Shown piece by piece: positions 55,000-62,779 of a stretch of DNA of 64,000 nt (positions are counted from its first letter, which is position 1; each line of letters opens with the position of its first letter). Position numbers and translations under genes: made by a program. Source of the DNA: Carnobacteriaceae bacterium zg-84. Lineage in GTDB: Bacteria > Bacillota > Bacilli > Lactobacillales > Aerococcaceae. The notes under the pieces were generated by a model that was not told where the DNA came from, ran no database searches, and saw nothing but the letters and a program-made list of their open reading frames with translations. The DNA lies in NCBI GenBank assembly GCA_013874835.1, contig CP059430.1, positions 310,001 through 374,000 on the forward strand. The letters run 5' to 3'.

Positions 55000-55647
55000 A
55001 TGGATGTTAGAACCTATATGACCGATAAAGTTGTGACAGCTACTGGAGATGTACGTATTTTAGAGGCACTAGATTTAATGAAAAAGCATAATGTGACACG
55101 TTTGCCCATTGTGCAAGGCAAACATGTAGTGGGTCTATTAACAGAAAAATTGATTGCGAAAAGTACACCGTCAACGGCAACAAGTTTAAGTATGCATGAA
55201 ATCAACTATTTGTTAACAAAAACAACTGTTCAAGATATTATGGAAAAACATGTGATTACCATTCATCCAGATGCTTTATTAGAAGAAGCAGCTGAAACAA
55301 TGCGTCAGCATCAAATTAGTGTCTTACCAGTTGTTGAAAATGATGCTTTAGTAGGTATTATCACACATTCTGATGTGTTAGAAGCCTTTGTTGATTTATT
55401 AGGATATTATAAAAAAGGCACACGTTTGACGATTGCGTTAGATGATAGAGTGGGTGAGTTTGAAAAAGTATTAGCTTTACTACGTCAAGAAAATGTTAAT
55501 ATTAACCAAATTGCTGTTTATCACGGTGGCGAAAAAGTGCAAGTTGTCTTACACTTAGCAAGTCAAAATGCAGATAAAGTATCTACTGTTTTAAAAGATG
55601 CAGGTTATCCAGTTTTATCAGCTATTGTCAAAGAAGGTAAAGAATAA
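55000..55647 (+). CDS. CBS-pair protein with C-terminal ACT-like domain (AcuB type)
   Basis: 215 residues: two CBS repeats at about 1-58 and 76-130 (MDVRTYMTDKVVTATGDVRI, VQDIMEKHVITIHPDALLEE), then an ACT-like region from about 145 (RLTIALDDRVGEFEKVLALL, VNINQIAVYHGGEKVQVVLH). CBS pairs bind adenosyl ligands; ACT domains often bind amino acids. As the last gene of the liv operon it could sense energy and branched-chain amino acids. That role is inference. GGAGG precedes the ATG. Confidence 0.85.
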   Translation: MDVRTYMTDKVVTATGDVRILEALDLMKKHNVTRLPIVQGKHVVGLLTEKLIAKSTPSTATSLSMHEINYLLTKTTVQDIMEKHVITIHPDALLEEAAETMRQHQISVLPVVENDALVGIITHSDVLEAFVDLLGYYKKGTRLTIALDDRVGEFEKVLALLRQENVNINQIAVYHGGEKVQVVLHLASQNADKVSTVLKDAGYPVLSAIVKEGKE

Positions 55648-55684
55648 CAAACAGGAACGACTGGGGGTCGTTCCTGTTTGTTTG
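55648..55684 (+). terminator. Terminator of the liv operon
   Basis: CAAACAGGAACGAC/GTCGTTCCTGTTTG stem, short G-rich loop, then TTTG. Confidence 0.92.
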
Positions 55685-55704
55685 TATAAAAAGCCAAATC
55701 AGAG

Positions 55705-56472
55705 TTAATCATTATCATTTTGTTTAATAAAATAAAAAGGAATGTTTTGTCTATGTTTTTCAAGTTGTTCTCTTGCGTGTTGATTTACTGCTTTTAAATC
55801 AACCCCTTGTTGTTTAGCAGCAAAGACACAACCGCAATAACATTGACGATAAATGTCATATTCTTTACACATGTCAACAGAACGGCGATAACCATTATTT
55901 TTTTTGAAATCAGATGGTAAATAATGAACGGTTAAAAATGTTTCAATATTAAAGCCAACGTCATTGATGATTTGGCTATTTTTATGTGGTGATAATGTTA
56001 AAGCACTTGCGAAATAGTCAAAATCTAATTCTTTTGCTTTTTCAGCAGCACGGCTTAAGCGCATGTCATAGCAGGCATGACATCTTTTGCCACCTTCTAC
56101 TTCATCTTCCATACCTTTTGCCATTTCTAAAAAACGTTTTGGATTATATTCATCCGCTAAAAATTGAACGGTATGATTGGTTCTTTGATTGAATTGGATA
56201 ATAAAATCTTCTTGCACTTGTTTACGGTAGTCATATTCTGATTTAGGATGAATATTGGAATTTGAAAAATAAATAGTGACATCTGCCACATCGGCTAAAT
56301 ACTCTAACACAACTGTACTACATGGTGCACAACAACTATGTATCATGATTTTAGGTCTAAAACCATGTTCTTGCCATGACTTTACCATATTTTGTAAAAT
56401 GCGGTCGTAATTGATATTACAATTTTTATGTTTGGCGTTGATAAAGTTTTTCGCATTGAAAAGTTCGTCCAT
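55705..56472 (-). CDS. queH: Epoxyqueuosine reductase QueH
   Basis: 255 residues. Last step of queuosine tRNA modification, reducing epoxyqueuosine. The QueH cysteine pattern is present: SCCAPCSTVVLEYL (Cys47, 48, 51), GGKRCHACYDMRLSRA and CYCGCVFAAKQQG, which bind an Fe-S cluster and a second metal. Non-orthologous to QueG. Reverse strand, downstream of the purine permease with a terminator between. Confidence 0.93.
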   Translation of the reverse strand: MDELFNAKNFINAKHKNCNINYDRILQNMVKSWQEHGFRPKIMIHSCCAPCSTVVLEYLADVADVTIYFSNSNIHPKSEYDYRKQVQEDFIIQFNQRTNHTVQFLADEYNPKRFLEMAKGMEDEVEGGKRCHACYDMRLSRAAEKAKELDFDYFASALTLSPHKNSQIINDVGFNIETFLTVHYLPSDFKKNNGYRRSVDMCKEYDIYRQCYCGCVFAAKQQGVDLKAVNQHAREQLEKHRQNIPFYFIKQNDND

Positions 56473-56546
56473 AATTGCTCCTTTGATATGATAACGATAT
56501 GTTTGTATTTTAGTAGATAAAACCTAGTGGTGTCAATCAAATACAT

Positions 56547-56586
56547 AAAAAAGAGAACCAACCTCATGAGGTCGGTTCTCTTTTTT
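56547..56586. terminator. Bidirectional terminator
   Basis: AAAAAGAGAACC.ACCTCATGAGGT.GGTTCTCTTTTT; it overlaps the stop of the permease gene on the reverse strand. Confidence 0.9.
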
Positions 56587-58042
56587 AAGCAATTAAAGCT
56601 AAAATGATAAAGTTGGCAATGAATAATGCGGTAGATAACCAAACGATAGGGTGTATCTCTTTGATTTTACCACTGACACATTTCACAATAACATAGAAGA
56701 TAAACCCAGCTGCGATACCATAAGAAATGCTATATGCAAATCCCATGAAAACAGATGCGAAGAATGCGGGAACGGCTTCTTCAAAGTTTGTCCAGTTAAT
56801 ATCTGCAAAAGAGGACATCATTAAAATACCAACGATAATTAACGCGGGTGCTGTTGCAGCTGCTGGGACGATACTTACAAGCGGAGCAGCAAGTGTGGAT
56901 ACAACAAATAATAATGCTGTGACAACACTTGTCAAACCTGTACGACCCCCTGCACCAATACCTGCTGCAGATTCAACATAAGTCGTTGTATTTGATGTAC
57001 CAAAAACAGCACCGATAGATGTTCCAATGGCATCAGCGAACAAAGCTTTATCCATTTTAGAACTGAAACCAGAACTATTTTCTAAAGCACGTTCATCTTC
57101 TTCAGAGAAGATACCAGTACGACGACCTGTCCCGATAAATGTACCGATTGTGTCAAAGACATCAGATAAACTAAAGGCGAAAATGGTTAGTAGAACAGTT
57201 GGTAATTTTGATGTATCTGAGAACAATGATAACAATCCTTCTGAACCAAAAGCCGCACCAAAGGTTGTACCTAATTCAGAAAAGGCTGTACCGATACCTG
57301 CAGCAAAATCAATGTGACCAACAGTAACAATACCTGTTAAAATACCGATAATGGTTGTTGTAATAATACTTACTAAAATAGCACCACGTACTTGTTTTAC
57401 CATTAAAATAATTGTAAAAATAAGACCAAATAGGGCTAATAATGATGTTGGATTGGTGAATTTTACTAATTCGGGAACAATGCCACCGCCGGATACAACA
57501 GATTGAACCCCATTTACTGTTGCTGTTGCTTGATAAGGTGCGTTGTTGACAGACAAGATAGAGCCACTGTCTGATAAAAAGGCTAAAAAGTTTGCATTTT
57601 TAACACCAATATAAGCAACGAATACCCCAATTCCTGCTCCGATAGCATGTTGTAAACTTTCAGGAATAGATTTAATCATCAGTTTACGAATTTTTGTCAC
57701 TGTAATCAAAATATTAAACATACCACATAAAAAGACCATAGCTAATGCTTGCTGCCAAGAAAAGCCTAAACTAAAGACAACCGTAAATGTGAAGAATGCA
57801 TTTAATCCCATTCCAGGAGCTAAAGCGTAAGGAACGTTGGCAAAAAGTCCCATAATCAGCGTACTGATTGCTGAAGCAATAATTGTTGATAAGAAGACGG
57901 CTTGAGAGGGCATACCTGTTAATGATAAAATAGCTGGATTAACGAATAAAATATAAGACATAGCAAAAAATGTTGTAAACCCTGCAATAATTTCTGTTGC
58001 AACCGTCGTGTTATGTTGCGATAATTTGAAAAATTTTTCCAT
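56585..58042 (-). CDS. NCS2-family purine/xanthine permease (AzgA/PbuG-like)
   Basis: 485 residues with about 12-13 helices. AzgA-like features: KFFKLSQHNTTVATEIIAGF at the start, TTFFAMSYILFVNPAILSLT, ALAPGMGLNAFFTFTVVFSL, GTSNTTTYVESAAGIGAGGR and TGLTSVVTALLF. These carry guanine, hypoxanthine or adenine with protons. Upstream (58063-58120) is a pair of PurR-box-like motifs, supporting purine control. No purine riboswitch fold was seen. Confidence 0.93.
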   Translation of the reverse strand: MEKFFKLSQHNTTVATEIIAGFTTFFAMSYILFVNPAILSLTGMPSQAVFLSTIIASAISTLIMGLFANVPYALAPGMGLNAFFTFTVVFSLGFSWQQALAMVFLCGMFNILITVTKIRKLMIKSIPESLQHAIGAGIGVFVAYIGVKNANFLAFLSDSGSILSVNNAPYQATATVNGVQSVVSGGGIVPELVKFTNPTSLLALFGLIFTIILMVKQVRGAILVSIITTTIIGILTGIVTVGHIDFAAGIGTAFSELGTTFGAAFGSEGLLSLFSDTSKLPTVLLTIFAFSLSDVFDTIGTFIGTGRRTGIFSEEDERALENSSGFSSKMDKALFADAIGTSIGAVFGTSNTTTYVESAAGIGAGGRTGLTSVVTALLFVVSTLAAPLVSIVPAAATAPALIIVGILMMSSFADINWTNFEEAVPAFFASVFMGFAYSISYGIAAGFIFYVIVKCVSGKIKEIHPIVWLSTALFIANFIILALIA

Positions 58043-58062
58043 AATAACTCCTTTTTTATTTT

Positions 58063-58120
58063 AAAAAACGAATAAACAGCGAGAAAACAATAATTCTCCT
58101 GTTTAATGTTCGTGTTTTTA
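58063..58120 (-). promoter_or_regulatory. Possible PurR boxes upstream of the purine permease
   Basis: CGAATAAACAG on the forward strand and CGAACATTAAACAG on the reverse strand form an inverted pair about 30 bases apart, each with an A/T-rich flank. CGAA-core sites in opposite orientation resemble PurR operators of Gram-positive bacteria. They could also pair into a weak hairpin. Confidence 0.4.
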
Positions 58121-58275
58121 TTTGTTTTTTAACTTTATGAATAAAGTGTACAATAAAAATGACAAAAAATCAATACAAAAATGAAAAAGTGATAAAAAAT
58201 GTACGGATTTTAAATTGGTAGTGTTTTAGACATAATTTATGTATAATGAAAGACAAGAATAAATGAGGTGACAAT

Positions 58276-59037
58276 ATGTTTTTTGATACACATACACATG
58301 TGAATGTAGAGGCATTTGAGTTAGATTTAGAAGAAACACTGCAAAGAGCGAACGAAAATGGCGTTACGCACTTTGCTGTTGTTGGGTTTGATACGCCAAC
58401 TATTCAAAAATCTTTAGAATTGAGTGCTTTACATGATAATATATATAGCATTATTGGCTGGCATCCAACAGAGGCGGGTGTTTACACAAAAGCCATTGAG
58501 GAAAAGCTGCAACAACAGTTAATTGATAAAAAAGTTGTGGCTTTAGGAGAAATTGGATTAGATTATCATTGGATGACAAGTCCAAAAGATGTCCAAGAGA
58601 AAGTATTTAGACGCCAAATTGCTATATCTAGAGAGCATCGTTTACCGATTAGTATTCATACAAGAGAGGCAATGGAGGATACGTATCGTATTTTGAAGAG
58701 CGAAATGTTTTATGGTGGTATTATGCACAGTTTTAGTGGGACGGTTGAGGATATGTACCGTTTTTTAGATTTGGGAATGCATATTTCACTAAGTGGTGTT
58801 GTGACATTTAAAAAAGCGGTTGATTTACATGACGTTGCAAAAAAAGTACCTTTAGATAGATTGTTGATTGAAACAGATGCTCCCTATTTAGCACCTGTTC
58901 CATTTCGTGGGAAAAGAAATGAACCAAGTTATGTACGTTTTGTGGCAGAAAAAATTGCTGAGTTACGAGAGTGTAGCATACAAGAAATTGCAGAGGCAAC
59001 GATGAAAAATGCAAAGGAATTATTTGAATTAAGATGA
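58276..59037 (+). CDS. tatD: TatD-family metal-dependent DNase
   Basis: 253 residues. Starts MFFDTHTHVNVEAFELDLEE with the DTHxH metal motif; IIGWHPTEAGVYTK, ALGEIGLDYHWMTSPKDVQE (Glu) , LPISIHTREAMEDTYRI and ETDAPYLAPVPFRGKRNEPS follow. GAGGTGA ribosome site. First of the conserved tatD-rnmV-rsmA group; overlaps rnmV by 4 bp (ATGA). Confidence 0.94.
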   Translation: MFFDTHTHVNVEAFELDLEETLQRANENGVTHFAVVGFDTPTIQKSLELSALHDNIYSIIGWHPTEAGVYTKAIEEKLQQQLIDKKVVALGEIGLDYHWMTSPKDVQEKVFRRQIAISREHRLPISIHTREAMEDTYRILKSEMFYGGIMHSFSGTVEDMYRFLDLGMHISLSGVVTFKKAVDLHDVAKKVPLDRLLIETDAPYLAPVPFRGKRNEPSYVRFVAEKIAELRECSIQEIAEATMKNAKELFELR

Positions 59038-59600
59038 AAGAGATAATTGTTGTTGAAGGTAGAGATGATACAAGACGATTGACCGAAGTTTTTGGGAAAA
59101 TAGATACCATTGAAACGAATGGTTCCGCTATTGATGAAGAAACATTATTGTTAATTGAAAAGGCGCATCAGCTACGTGGGGTCATTGTATTAACTGATCC
59201 CGATTTTCCGGGTGAAAAAATTCGGAAAATCATCACTCAAAGAGTGCCAAACGTTAAACATGCTTTTCTTCATGTACAAGAGGCGTTGCCAAAAGGAAAA
59301 GGTAGTCTTGGTGTTGAGCATGCTAGTGATGTAGCTTTAAAAAGAGCATTACATGACGTGAAAGTAATTGTTGATGATTTTTCACATGATAATATTACAA
59401 AATCCTTTTTAATGAGATGTTCACTGATTGGGAGTGAGCAATCGGCTTATTTACGACAAGCGTTAAGTAAGCAATTAGGGATTGGGCATGTTAATGGTAA
59501 ACAGTTAGAAAAAAGATTGAATATGTTTGGTATATCAAAAGAAGATGTATTAAATGTTTTAACGAAGATAGTAGAGGAAGAGAATATCAAAAATGGATAA
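59034..59600 (+). CDS. rnmV: Ribonuclease M5
   Basis: 188 residues. Toprim domain: IIVVEGRDDTRRLTEVFG with the catalytic Glu, IVLTDPDFPGEKIRKIITQR with DxD-type Asp residues, and PKGKGSLGVEHASDVALKRA. It matures 5S rRNA from its precursor in low-GC Gram-positives. Overlaps tatD and rsmA (8 bp). Confidence 0.96.
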   Translation: MKEIIVVEGRDDTRRLTEVFGKIDTIETNGSAIDEETLLLIEKAHQLRGVIVLTDPDFPGEKIRKIITQRVPNVKHAFLHVQEALPKGKGSLGVEHASDVALKRALHDVKVIVDDFSHDNITKSFLMRCSLIGSEQSAYLRQALSKQLGIGHVNGKQLEKRLNMFGISKEDVLNVLTKIVEEENIKNG

Positions 59601-60477
59601 AAAGAAAGATATAGCGACACCGACTAGAACAGCCGATATTTTAAAAAAATATGGTTTGTTTATGAAAAAGAGTTTAGGTCAGAATTTTTTGATTGAACCA
59701 AATATTTTAACGCGTATTGTTGATGTAGCAGAGATTGATGAGGACACAAATGTCATTGAAGTAGGTCCGGGAATTGGTGCGTTAACAGAACGTTTGGCAC
59801 GAGTAGCCAATCATGTACTGGCTTTTGAAATAGATGATAGACTCATTCCTATTTTATCAGACACATTAAGTGAGTATCATAATGTGACTGTCTTACATCA
59901 AGATATTTTAAAAGCCGATTTAAATACCTCTGTTATAGAGCATTTAAATATGTCTAAAAAATTAAGTGTTGTTGCTAATTTGCCTTATTACATTACAACA
60001 CCGATTATTATGCGTTTTTTAGAGGCTGATTTACAAATTGATACATTTGTTATGATGATGCAAAAAGAAGTGGCTGAACGTATGACAGCTAAAGTTGGAA
60101 CAAAAGCATATGGCTCATTAACGATTGCTATTCAATATTGTATGATGTCTGAAATTGCGTTCATTGTTCCTAAAACAGTATTTTCTCCACAACCAAATGT
60201 CGATTCGGCTATTCTTAAATTAACAAGACGACAACAACCATTGGTCAATGTTACTGATGAGGCATTTTTCTTTGATTTAATTAAATCAGCATTTGTACAA
60301 CGTCGTAAAACATTGTGGAATAATTTACAGCACAGATTTGGTAAAACGGAAACGATTAAAGAATGGCTTATGACGAGTTTGAGTCAAGCCAATATAGAAC
60401 CGAGTGTACGTGCCGAAGCATTAAGCATTGAACAATTTGCTACCTTGGCAAATATCATGGTATTACATAAACCTTAA
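59593..60477 (+). CDS. rsmA: 16S rRNA (adenine1518/1519-N6)-dimethyltransferase
   Basis: 294 residues. SAM motif NVIEVGPGIGALTERLARVA and the catalytic NLPYYITTPIIMRFLEA (NLPY), with the leading KKSLGQNFLIEPNILTRIVD. Dimethylates two adenines near the 3' end of 16S rRNA. Overlaps rnmV by 8 bp. Followed by a terminator. Confidence 0.97.
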   Translation: MDKKKDIATPTRTADILKKYGLFMKKSLGQNFLIEPNILTRIVDVAEIDEDTNVIEVGPGIGALTERLARVANHVLAFEIDDRLIPILSDTLSEYHNVTVLHQDILKADLNTSVIEHLNMSKKLSVVANLPYYITTPIIMRFLEADLQIDTFVMMMQKEVAERMTAKVGTKAYGSLTIAIQYCMMSEIAFIVPKTVFSPQPNVDSAILKLTRRQQPLVNVTDEAFFFDLIKSAFVQRRKTLWNNLQHRFGKTETIKEWLMTSLSQANIEPSVRAEALSIEQFATLANIMVLHKP

Positions 60478-60495
60478 AAAAAGATAAAGATAAAT

Positions 60496-60536
60496 AAAAA
60501 ACTACTTATTTCATGTTATGATATAAGTAGTTTTTT
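60496..60536 (+). terminator. Terminator after rsmA
   Basis: AAAACTACTTAT/ATAAGTAGTTTT stem, 14-base loop, T run, 16 bp before the next gene; the following gene's promoter may overlap it. Confidence 0.78.
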
Positions 60537-60552
60537 AATAAGGAGTGACACG

Positions 60553-61239
60553 ATGCGTATTTTAGTTGTAGATGATGAAAGAGAAATTGTTGATTTATTA
60601 ACCATTTATTTGCGAAAAGAAAATTATCAAGTGTCAAAAGCTTATGACGGTATGAGTGCTTTAAAAAAACTTGAAGAACATGCCGATATTAAATTGATTA
60701 TTTTAGATATTATGATGCCTAAAAAAGATGGGATTTCTGTTTTAAGAGCGCTTCGAGAAGCGAATAATCATGTGCCTGTATTATTATTGAGTGCTAAAGG
60801 AAGCGACATGGATAAAATTAAAGGTTTCAATCTTGGTGCTGATGACTATGTGTCAAAACCGTTCCATCCTCTTGAAATTATGGCACGTGTAAAATTATTG
60901 TTACGTCGATATGATACACAATTACCAACGCAAGAAGATGATATACAGGTTGGGCCGTTGATTATAAAAAAAGAATCTCACGAAGTGTTATTTTCAGGAG
61001 AAAATATTCCATTAACAGCACTAGAATTTGGTATTTTACACTTATTGGCAAGTTATCCTAATAAAGTGTTTAGTGCTGAAGAAATTTTTGAAAAAGTGTG
61101 GAAGCAAGAAAGTATTGTTTCTGCAAAAACGGTCATGGTACACGTTAGTCATTTAAGGGATAAATTAGAGGAAGCAACAGGTGGTGAAAAAATTGTTGAA
61201 ACCGTTTGGGGTGTTGGATACAAAATATCAAAAAATTAA
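60553..61239 (+). CDS. OmpR-family response regulator
   Basis: 228 residues. Receiver VVDDEREIVDLLTIYLRKEN with phosphorylation site Asp52 (IILDIMMPKKDGIS) and Lys in LGADDYVSKPFHPLEIMARV; winged helix at the end (ENIPLTALEFGILHLLASYP, VMVHVSHLRDKLEEATGGEK, WGVGYKISKN). Resembles the VanR-type group. AAGGAGTG precedes the ATG. Its end overlaps the kinase gene. Confidence 0.93.
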   Translation: MRILVVDDEREIVDLLTIYLRKENYQVSKAYDGMSALKKLEEHADIKLIILDIMMPKKDGISVLRALREANNHVPVLLLSAKGSDMDKIKGFNLGADDYVSKPFHPLEIMARVKLLLRRYDTQLPTQEDDIQVGPLIIKKESHEVLFSGENIPLTALEFGILHLLASYPNKVFSAEEIFEKVWKQESIVSAKTVMVHVSHLRDKLEEATGGEKIVETVWGVGYKISKN

Positions 61240-62380
61240 ACATAAATGGAAACGACTAAAGGCACTTGATAAAAAGCAATTAAATCATTTAGTTGTAGAG
61301 GGTTTAATCACATTAACAGCGATTCTTTTTATTTATTTTGGATGCTTATTTTTATTTAATAAATTATTATTTCCACTACCTAATGAACCGTTTTATGCGT
61401 TACATCTTCGACAAGTATTTGGTATTACACATCAAATGATTGGGGTATATCGTCAGATTTTTACAGTGGTTATGATTTTAGGTGCTATTTGGTTTACATA
61501 CTGGCGATTGAGTAGACGATATAGACAATATGAATTAAGTCATATTTTAGAAGAGTTAGATTATATTGCTTCGGGTAATTATCATCATCGTATATCAGAA
61601 GACTTATTGGGACGTATGAGAAAAGTAGCAATTAGTATCAATAAACTCGTCGATAGTACCGTATCGGCAATGGAAGAAGAACGACATATTGAACAAACAA
61701 AAAATGAACTCATAACGAATGTGAGTCATGATATTAGAACACCTCTCACATCTATTATTGGGTATTTAAGTTTGATTGAAGAATCGGATGAGATTGATGA
61801 AGAAGAATTGAAACAATACGTGCATGTTGCTTATATGAAATCTTTGCAAATGAAGCGTTTGGCAGATAATTTATTTGATTATATAAAAATGCAAGACTAC
61901 AAAGAAGAATGGCAATATCAACATATTCCTATAAAAAATTTTTTGACACAAATTGTTGTGGAGAATGAATTAGAAGCATTGGAAAAAGATATGACGATTG
62001 ATATTGATGTGACACCGTCCAATTTACTCGTTCAAATGAATGGAGAACAAATGGTAAGAGTGTACGATAATCTCATTTCTAATGCATTAAAATATAGTCA
62101 AGCCAAACGATTACAGCTCACGGCAAGACAAGAAAATAATGGTGTTATTTTAGAAGTTAAAAATGACGGACAAATGATTGACTCAGATGTGATGAATAAA
62201 CTTTTTGTTCGTTTTTATCGAGGGGATCAATCACGTTCAAGTCAAATTAGTGGTTCGGGTTTAGGGCTAGCAATTGTAGAAAGTATCATTTTACATCATC
62301 AAGGACATATTGATGTTTATTCAACACCCTCGGAAACTGTCTTTCGTATTTGGTTACCACAAACAGTCGTTACTAAATAA
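61181..62380 (+). CDS. VanS-like sensor histidine kinase
   Basis: Up to 399 residues. The exact start is uncertain: GTG 61181, TTG 61193 (AGGTGGTG upstream) or GTG 61211; all overlap the regulator gene. Two hydrophobic segments (about 37-60 and 90-108), a HAMP-like stretch (DYIASGNYHHRISEDLLGRM), the HisKA motif NVSHDIRTPLTSIIGYLSLI and an ATPase domain with NLISNALKYSQAKRL and SGSGLGLAIVESIILHHQGH. The short outer loop of about 30 residues suggests sensing in or at the membrane. Forms a two-component pair with the preceding regulator. Confidence 0.92.
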   Translation: MVKKLLKPFGVLDTKYQKIKHKWKRLKALDKKQLNHLVVEGLITLTAILFIYFGCLFLFNKLLFPLPNEPFYALHLRQVFGITHQMIGVYRQIFTVVMILGAIWFTYWRLSRRYRQYELSHILEELDYIASGNYHHRISEDLLGRMRKVAISINKLVDSTVSAMEEERHIEQTKNELITNVSHDIRTPLTSIIGYLSLIEESDEIDEEELKQYVHVAYMKSLQMKRLADNLFDYIKMQDYKEEWQYQHIPIKNFLTQIVVENELEALEKDMTIDIDVTPSNLLVQMNGEQMVRVYDNLISNALKYSQAKRLQLTARQENNGVILEVKNDGQMIDSDVMNKLFVRFYRGDQSRSSQISGSGLGLAIVESIILHHQGHIDVYSTPSETVFRIWLPQTVVTK

Positions 62381-62414
62381 AAAGTTTTTAATATAATGTT
62401 AGAACAAAAAAGAT

Positions 62415-62441
62415 AAGCCTGACTATTATGTTGGGCTTTTT
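62415..62441 (+). terminator. Terminator after the kinase gene
   Basis: AAGCCTGAC pairs with GTTGGGCTT through two G-U pairs, loop TATTAT, then T run. Confidence 0.75.
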
Positions 62442-62450
62442 GAATATAAT

Positions 62451-62508
62451 GGCTCTTCGTCAAATTGTGTTGGTGGATTATTTCCACCAACACGATTGAT
62501 TATAGAGC
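62451..62508. mobile_element. 58-bp mini-element made of the two ISL3 ends
   Basis: Starts GGCTCTTCGTCAAATTGTGTTGG, matching the right end of the intact element in reverse, and ends CCACCAACACGATTGATTATAGAGC, matching its left end in reverse, with a 7-base ATTATTT centre. The whole unit is one inverted repeat, so it has no coding capacity and forms a long hairpin. No clear target duplication flanks it. It may be a mini-derivative mobilisable by the intact transposase, or a relic of a deleted copy. Confidence 0.82.
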
Positions 62509-62552
62509 AAAAAACAAAGGACAGCATCCAAATCTTGCTGTCCTTTGTTTTT
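62509..62552. terminator. Bidirectional terminator between kinase and htrA
   Basis: AAAACAAAGGACAGCA/TGCTGTCCTTTGTTTT stem, 10-base loop. The stretch 62553-62736 shows no gene. Confidence 0.88.
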
Positions 62553-62736
62553 GCCTATATAAGTCATGAAGTATCTATTTTTATACAATGTTTTTGTAAC
62601 TATTTTACCAATTTTATATTATTTGGATGAATAAAACATTGCATATAAATAAATACATATCGAATGCTTACGCCCATACTTTACCACGTTCGTCTTATAA
62701 TTTCAACTTATTTTCATTTTTTATCATGAAAACGTT

Positions 62737-62775
62737 AAATCCCACATGATATGCGAACGATTCATGTGGGATTTT
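62737..62775. terminator. Hairpin next to htrA stop
   Basis: AAATCCCACATGA/TCATGTGGGATTT stem, about 13-base loop, just beyond the htrA stop on the reverse strand. Confidence 0.75.
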
Positions 62776-62779
62776 AGGT

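Noticed and set aside
58043-58275. Purine riboswitch upstream of the purine permease
   Set aside because: The three-way junction core and conserved loop sequences were not found; only PurR-like sites are visible.
62553-62736. Small gene between the kinase and htrA
   Set aside because: No frame with a start, ribosome site and reasonable length was seen.
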